From: Pomacea canaliculata
Taxonomy: Eukaryota > Mollusca > Gastropoda > Architaenioglossa > Ampullariidae
Direction: 5' to 3'
NCBI RefSeq assembly: GCF_003073045.1
Contig: NC_037591.1
Span: forward strand, 40,561,883-40,625,882
Length of the DNA: 64,000 bases
In this document: piece after piece, positions 58,047-64,000 of the stretch
Position numbering within the stretch: position 1 is the first letter of the stretch
How the letters are laid out: every line of letters starts with the position of its first letter
Translations under genes and position numbers: made by a program
Notes under the pieces: generated by a model
Told to the model about the DNA's origin: nothing
What the model saw: the letters and a program-made list of their open reading frames with translations, nothing else
The model's database searches: none

Positions 58047-61000
58047 CTGTCATAGAAAATAGAATTGAACTTACCTCCTTCGGGAAGTGATTGTATCCAT
58101 TTATTACTGGTATTGTCCCACATTGTCATCTAGATAACTACCGGCAGGACTCTATTCAGGTGTTTGTGTAAGAAAATGTCTTCAATAGTTTCTAGGGATA
58201 GGGGAAGAGCTTACAGAGAGCTTGCATGTAAACCTATAAATATATGTCTGTGATGGCCTACCTCTTTCTTGTACATTATACACAAATAAACATAAACACA
58301 CAAATATTCTGTTACATCGGCAACATCCACCTTGTCTTCACAATGAATTATTCGACTAACAATATCAGGAAGCTCTTTGACCTTACTTCACTGCCTGTTG
58401 ACAATAAACATTCCAGGATTCCTAGACAAGATGATGAAGCAAACATTTAAGACAAATGGAATGCAGAGGAAAGCAACAGCCAGTACTGCAATATAACACA
58501 TTTACAACAAACGGGATTTAAATGGGATCGGGTTGTAAAAAGTCAAGGAGAAGGTAGTATTATAATGTTTGAACTGTAGGAAGTGAGGGGTTTGAGAGCG
58601 CGTGTTCTCGAGGTCAGCTTTTTGTGCGAGCACTGCTCGTTATTTCTCCAGGTACCCGCTCAACACTTGGGTGAGGTGTAAAAATACGCTGCGCCACAAA
58701 GGTATCGAACCCTCTCGTATCCCCGGTTAAGCATCCAGCTACTCCCCTCGGCTACAGTATGCCGACTATACGACCGACGGAAGTAGTGTGAGCTGCAGGT
58801 GATTCACGAAACAACCTTCTACCTGGTCTTCGCAGTTTTGGCGCAGCACTTGGTGCACAGGTGCAGCAGCAGCAGGAGTAACACCAGCAGCGACACGGCG
58901 AGGGCGATGGCCAACCCCAGCACCAGATTCTTGTCGTAGCCCGTGTTGTTGCTGTTGGTGGCGGCGGTGGTGGTGTTGTCGATCACTGCGATATATCATA
59001 GCAAAGTTTTACTTTCTTATGTGCTCCAGCTGCCTATTTTTTTTTTTTTTTACTTCGTTAGATGATTCTGCAATGTAATTTGCTGTCAAACAGAAACGAC
59101 AACGACGACGACGACGACGACGATGCTGATGATGAAAAGAAATAAAGAAATACAAACAAAACTGAAAAAAAAACCCAAGAAAATTCAGCTTGCGTGTTGT
59201 CGTGCATAGTTTCATGTGTTTGCTCACCTGCATTTTTACTCACAGGCTCACACGCAGATTCGTCAGCGGTGAGTGTGAACTGGGGGTCACATGCGCACGC
59301 ATAGGAGCCGGGGAGGTTGTAGCACCTTTGATCACACGGGTCAGCCAGTTCCGTGCACTCGTCGATGTCTGCAAAAGAAGCACAACCCTCATCGTCAGGG
59401 TTCTTGTGCATCTCGAATATCATCATCACAAGTGTGATCTTCGGTTAATTTACAGTTGTAGCGTGTGAATGATGTGTGAAACTGCTAGGAACTGATGTTC
59501 TACAACCTTCACAGAGATTTCACATCTTTGAGGCTAGCAACTGATGTTCTACAACCTTCACAGAGATTTCACATCTTTGAGGCTAGCAACTGATGTTCTA
59601 CAACCTTCACAGGCAAAGCCGTCCGCCATCAGTCGGTACCCAGGGTCACAGTCGCAGGTGTAGGATCCTGGCTGGTTGAGGCAGGTCTGGCCACACTTGT
59701 GTCTTCTAATTGCACATTCATCGATGTCTAGTCACATGGTGAAACACAAGAGGTAGCAATCGTCGTCATTATCGAGACAATAAAAATAACAACAAAATAA
59801 CAGCAGCATAAAACATTGACCATCATTCTCATCCGCTTGTATACAGACGGAAGCAGACAAAGTCAAAGATGTAGAAGTCATGTTCTATGTATGTAAGATC
59901 ATAATAAACCTCCGGTAGAGAAATACTTACCATCACAAGTTTTAGCATCATTGCTGTTTAGGATGTATCCTTTGTAACATAAGCAGGATCTGGAACCCTG
60001 GTTCTCGATGCAAATGTGATCACAGTCGTTGATGGCATCGGGGCACGGATCTGACATGAGAGGTGTACAGATATTTTAAGAAGTCATCTTGTAACAAGAT
60101 AATGAGAAGATCTCTCTCTGTCTCTTTGCCTCTGTCTCTGTCTCTCTCTTGCGTTCAGCAGATAACCTTCTTTCTTTGTCAAACATGTTGGTCACGTCAA
60201 ATACTTGAAAACTTTGGATTAATAAATAAAAAAACTTTTTTCTTAATGTAAACATAGCGAAATGCACAAATAATCATTTTACTGTTTTGTGTCTATTGTT
60301 AACATCACACACAAGCAGACACACTTACACACACTCACACATACCAACAACTTACTTGACTGAAACTGAGCTTTGAAACCTCGGTAACTGTCATCAGTAT
60401 CCGAGCCAAACAACACAGTCAAGATGTTACCCGACCCGCGCATGACTGGAGGAAGAGTGTTTCCGCACAGACTAAACAGGGAAAATAATTATGAATAAAT
60501 TAATTAATAATAAAGAAACCATTATTTTGATTACCATCATCATCATAAGAGTCCTTGTCAACTTTAATGTTTGTAATATTTCTTGACAACAACGTGTTGC
60601 TTTCCTTAATCAACTACAGGCGAAAGACAATAATTCTGACGGGAATTCTATTGAGATTTACTTAGGAAAATATTGTTAATTTATGTGTGTATATATATAT
60701 TGCAATGCATAGATCATCGGAGATAAATTACTAGATTATTATGTATTGTTTTTATCATTTCGGATCAAGTAATATGTGTTGTAATGTCGTGATATTGTTT
60801 TCTATTTTATTTTCTTTCTATAAAATACATTATATGTTTTTTTTCTAGACGTTGCCTGGACATCACTCATTTTGTATGGCACTTTCTTTGCTAACACTTG
60901 GAGGTTTAAGGCACTTGGGAATCTTCTACCCTTGCGATTTTCCCCGTAAAAAAATCGCTATTATTGAAAAATTAGGGTTTAAAATTGAAAAAAAAACTTT

Positions 61001-62148
61001 ATTGGAACAAAAGTGACATAATTAGACACAAAACTTAAATAGAATGATATTTTTAAACTTAAGATTTGTTTTGCATAGTAGTCATAAATAACTACACACA
61101 GCATTGAACATTCGACCCCTTGGTAAGACAAATGGACTTTGAAAAGGCTGCCTAAAAAAAAGAATTGTTTGGTATATTCTTACTCTCTCCATGCTGTTCC
61201 TGACAGAGGGTCTTCGACGATCACATAATCGAACATGCAGGCGGTGTAGTTATACCCCGAGTACAGCCCGACAGGTTCCAGGTCGAAATCCAGAAATTCG
61301 AGCTGAATGATTGTCCCGGGTAGGGCGGTTAAATGCCAGGTACAGTTTCGTTTCAACTTGGGGTACTCGTTGGGGTAGTTTTCACTCCAGAACTCTCCGT
61401 AGGCACCCGATAGGTTGCCGCCACACCCCTGAGCTGTGGTTCGGATCATTGTATGTGGTTAGCGCTTAAAGAATTCTCAAATTAAACCCTAGAAATGTGA
61501 TTCAAAATTGCAAATATTATCAATCAATCAGTCAAATGGATTGTTTGTAATTTTTCACTTTAAACTTTTTCCTTTTTTTTTTTTTGCAATGAACAATGAA
61601 CCAAGAGTTTGTGACGATGCCTAGGTGTAAAATTTAAATACTGTTCTAGTAGAACTGGTCTTGGCATTAACTGTAAGTAAATTTCTGCTGTACTTAAAGT
61701 TTATTAGCCTGTCCTAATATATCCTTCATTATGAAGAAATGAGCTCACTCAACTTGAATTTGTCAGCTCTAAATCTTTATCATTTCAGTTACTTTCTGTC
61801 AGCATCTGTGTCAGGATGTAGATGTCTGAACTTTATCTCAACCTTTTTGTTTGATATGTGTGAATACACTGTCATACTGTGGTTCAGGCATGCATGTTCA
61901 AAAACAATATTAAATTTTTAATAAAATAAAATTACAATACTTGTCGCAAACCTTCTTCCAGTAAAACAGGAGAGCATAAATTTATTACAAGAAGGAATCA
62001 CAAGTGTGATTTTCACGATATACTTAGACCAAAAGTTCCAGACATTACCATCAATGGCCTCAAAGCCGAAGAGAAGCAAGAAAGCAAGAGCTTCTATCAG
62101 GTGCTTCATTCTTGTTAACGGTCCAACCTCATCTCCAGATCGAGTCAT
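57860..62148 (-). CDS. CUB / triple-EGF single-pass membrane protein, complete (399 residues)
   Basis: Eight exons join in phase to exactly 1200 bases: 62049-62148, 61184-61433, 60356-60471, 59931-60050, 59605-59727, 59228-59368, 58823-58985 and 57860-58046. From the first ATG: signal peptide in residues 1-34 ([20 protein letters not shown] begins at residue 14; ATG 62109 may be the true start); CUB about 37-153; EGF 156-195, 196-236 and 237-283, the last two starting DIDEC as in calcium-binding EGF; transmembrane helix about 304-326; cytoplasmic tail about 327-399 with the basic run [12 protein letters not shown]. Predicted type I surface protein binding an extracellular ligand through CUB/EGF. 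No specific family name can be assigned. It shares the signal-peptide/CUB start and phase-1 junction with the large CUB-YWTD gene. Confidence 0.8.
58620..58765 (-). mobile_element. Probable tRNA-derived SINE fragment
   Basis: The minus strand contains TAGCCGAGGGGAGTAGCTGG and a canonical B-box-like GGTTCGATACC about 30 bases later, as in a tRNA promoter. It does not fold into a full tRNA by eye and no clear flanking repeats were found. Confidence 0.4.
58823..58985 (-). CDS. CUB-EGF gene exon 7: transmembrane helix
   Basis: It reads [17 protein letters not shown], a Thr/Asn-rich stalk with possible glycosylation sites, then [20 protein letters not shown], then [12 protein letters not shown]. 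The juxtamembrane cysteines could be palmitoylated. Acceptor ATCGCAG, donor GTAGAA. Confidence 0.85.
59098..59138. repeat. (GAC/GAT)n microsatellite
   Basis: ACGACGACGACGACGACGAC followed by GATGCTGATGATG, in the intron before the transmembrane exon. Confidence 0.9.
59228..59368 (-). CDS. CUB-EGF gene exon 6: calcium-binding EGF domain 3
   Basis: It reads [20 protein letters not shown] and [20 protein letters not shown], then a short linker EPVSKNA. Acceptor TTTTGCAG, donor GTGAGC. Confidence 0.85.
59490..59612. repeat. 49-bp tandem repeat spanning a splice donor
   Basis: The unit starting AACTGATGTTCTACAACCTT is present in full at 59490-59538 and 59539-59587, and again in part from 59588 to about 59611. 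The end of EGF exon 5 and its donor (minus-strand TGTGAAG|GTTGTAG) occur in each copy. Confidence 0.95.
59605..59727 (-). CDS. CUB-EGF gene exon 5: calcium-binding EGF domain 2
   Basis: It starts [20 protein letters not shown] and continues [25 protein letters not shown] and the GSYxCxC core fit cbEGF. Its donor GTTGTAG lies in a 49-bp tandem repeat that copies the donor site. Confidence 0.85.
59931..60050 (-). CDS. CUB-EGF gene exon 4: EGF domain 1
   Basis: It reads [20 protein letters not shown] and [18 protein letters not shown]: six cysteines in the EGF order, phase 1 to phase 1, a domain-per-exon layout that allows shuffling. Confidence 0.85.
60356..60471 (-). CDS. CUB-EGF gene exon 3: CUB domain, end
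   Basis: It reads [20 protein letters not shown] and [19 protein letters not shown], the fourth cysteine and closing strands (GFxAxF) of a CUB domain. Confidence 0.85.
61184..61433 (-). CDS. CUB-EGF gene exon 2: CUB domain, first part
   Basis: It reads [52 protein letters not shown] and [17 protein letters not shown]. Three CUB cysteines, the YPxEYP-like turn and FDYVxVxD are present. NLS, NCT and NYT are possible glycosylation sites. Acceptor CCACAG; donor GTAAGA. Confidence 0.85.
62049..62148 (-). CDS. CUB-EGF gene exon 1: signal peptide
   Basis: It contains ATG at 62148 and in-frame ATG at 62109. The latter directly precedes the hydrophobic core [13 protein letters not shown] and is the likelier start for a secreted protein. 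The exon ends in phase 1 at GTAATG. Confidence 0.65.
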
Positions 62149-63555
62149 TCAGCGACTGAAGCTTTCCCCAGCTGGAACAGAGGCTTTGAAATCCAAAAGA
62201 CACGTGACTGCTATAAGTTCTTATCGCACAAGACCATAAATAAGACTGCGAGCCTCCTGGTCGTCCACGACAAGTAAATTATTGGCACTTGAGAGCTGAT
62301 GGACAGAAGGTAGGTATACCGAGGAGTTATCTTTTGTACGGTTTAAAGCTGCTTTAAATTCTCCCCCCGCCTCCACAAATAATCGCTATTATTATTATTA
62401 TTTTGTTGGTGGTGGTGTTACTATTGGTGTTACTGCTGTTGTTACTGTTGTTATTGTTGTTGTTATTGTTGTTGTTTTCATTGTCGCACTTTGTTCCTAC
62501 AACTATGAGCGACACCACACAGACACTCCTTTAAATGAGAAGAAAGTTGTTAATTAAGTTGTTATACAGACACTCGTCCCTCTACTCATCCGTTAAATCC
62601 ACTCAGAAGGAAGCTTTGTTATCGCTGAGGTGTAAACAAGGCTTTATACAGCCAATGGGAGATGTGAGGTAAACAAGGCTTTATACAGTCGATGGGAGAT
62701 GTGTTGTAACCACCAATCATCGTAACTGTCGTATCCCGAGGACCACCTGTACCTGCTTTTCGTGCTTCTACAATCCCAGAGCAGCTTACTCATAGTCATT
62801 TTACGATAGCAGTCGATGATATGTTGATGTGAGGCGATTTCTCACGGGGACTTAAGTTCTATCGATGACAAATTTACACCAACACGTGAAATTTACGGGA
62901 TATGTCGGGGCTGAGACGGAGGGCAAATATCTCAATGAGTTTACTACTGAAAGGGAGCAATACCACACTCTGCGTCTGGCAACGATCTTGTAAATCTTAT
63001 TGTCTTCCTTCGTCTTAAAGCATTAGTACTTGGTCTGCTCATATCTGGAACCGTTTAAAAAAAATCTATAAATAATATATAATTAAAACAAGTTTTATTT
63101 GTACAACTTACGTGGGGACCAAAATGAACCTACTCGTACTGTCGTAATGAATTCTGTACCGACAGTATGCGATGAAACAGGAGAACTCAGGCTTTGGTTG
63201 ATTAGAAATTTTCTCGTTTTTTTGCATTGTAAATTTAGTTAATTGTCGTCAGGTCGAGTGTGGGGGCGCTGCGCTGAGAGTCAGCAGGTGGACTGGTAGA
63301 ACTTTTTATACTTCATAACGCACTTTCTAACCCCTTCCCTTTTAACTCGTCTTTTATTTCGTCTGTTGGTCTACTAAAGTAAGTAAACCAACCATTTCTG
63401 GGCAGTCGACAGTCTACCTATACTAATATGTATCTAAAATATTCTGTGTACTTAACCGAATAAATAGTGTTTATAAATAATGAATAATAAGCATAATGGC
63501 ATAATTCTAAAGTCAATCCAATCCTTTCACGATATATTGACCTTCTGTTGTAATA
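62149..63555. other. Upstream flank of the CUB-EGF gene
   Basis: It contains a TTG/TTA trinucleotide microsatellite at about 62385-62490 and a short duplicated block (AAACAAGGCTTTATACAG near 62635 and 62672). No other feature seen. Confidence 0.5.
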
Positions 63556-63556
63556 T

Positions 63557-63745
63557 GATTGATATATATATATGTCTGTGTGTGTATGTATATATATATG
63601 TCTGTGTGTGTGTATATATATATGTCTGTGTGTGTATATATATATATGTCTGTGTGTATATATATATATGTCTGTGTGTGTATATATATATATGTCTCTG
63701 TGTGTGTATATATATGTCTGTGTGTGTGTGTATATATATGTTCGT
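63557..63745. repeat. TATATATATGTCTGTGTGTG minisatellite
   Basis: About nine imperfect copies of a 20-22 base unit. All open frames across it (Tyr/Ile/Cys/Val or His/Thr/Ile rich) are artefacts of the repeat. Confidence 0.95.
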
Positions 63746-64000
63746 GTGTCTGCACACGTAGCTACATTCATGCCAGCGCGTTGTTATGTGTGTCTAACGA
63801 TCATGCAGTGCACATTACTCAGCTCCTAAAATACTCCAGCACAATCTCACAATGTTTGCAAATAATTTATATATTCTGGCTGCAACACGTTGCAGTTTAG
63901 CCTATCGACCTCTAATTAATAAGTGAATTTCCCTTATTTTCACCAACACGAAGATTTCACATACACCATCTATGTATCCGACAGTTCGTCGCCGGTTCTT

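Noticed and set aside
58766..58999. 77-residue His/Gln-rich minus-strand frame
   Set aside because: Wrong frame of the transmembrane exon 58823-58985.
63418..63900. Several overlapping 60-117 residue frames
   Set aside because: All are translations of the TATATATGTCTGTGTGTG minisatellite.

Overview
This window looks like nuclear DNA from an intron-rich, AT-rich invertebrate, most likely a mollusc. Short exons with GT/AG borders lie in long introns. Most of the remaining DNA is decayed transposable elements: L1-like, RTE-like, CR1/L2-like and I/Nimb-like LINEs, a Ty3/gypsy LTR element, mariner, Harbinger, a hAT MITE and tRNA-derived SINEs. The mollusc call is an inference from gene style and repeat content. 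All exon models come from reading frame, phase and splice consensus only.

From 29.2 kb down to the left edge (minus strand) runs one large gene for a secreted or membrane receptor-like protein. A signal-peptide exon is followed by a module of one CUB domain, a six-bladed YWTD (LDL-receptor type) beta-propeller and a short EGF-like exon. A second copy of the module follows in matching splice phase and leaves the window at base 1. The two modules share exon borders and also intron sequence, so they arose by tandem duplication. The first module carries indels that break its frame as sequenced. Its introns hold a gag-bearing LTR retrotransposon with 5-bp target duplications (911-4875), L1- and RTE-like fragments, a hAT MITE, a Harbinger deletion derivative and a mariner element.

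From 29.2 to 48.3 kb I see no convincing host exon. It holds RTE, CR1/L2-like and I/Nimb-like LINEs, including a nested insertion with target duplications and one long RT-RNase H copy at 41.1-45.3 kb, plus minisatellites and a SINE.

Three compact host genes occupy the right part. A four-exon plus-strand gene (48.3-49.9 kb) encodes a 73-residue secreted protein with one pair of cysteines and a 15-nt microexon. A minus-strand gene (54.9-53.6 kb) encodes a 73-residue protein with a C-terminal coiled coil, with possible alternative 3' exons down to 51.5 kb. A complete eight-exon minus-strand gene (62.1-57.9 kb) encodes a signal peptide, CUB domain, three EGF domains, one transmembrane helix and a basic cytoplasmic tail. 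It shares the signal-peptide/CUB start and orientation with the large CUB-YWTD gene, so the window may hold a local cluster of CUB-containing surface proteins.
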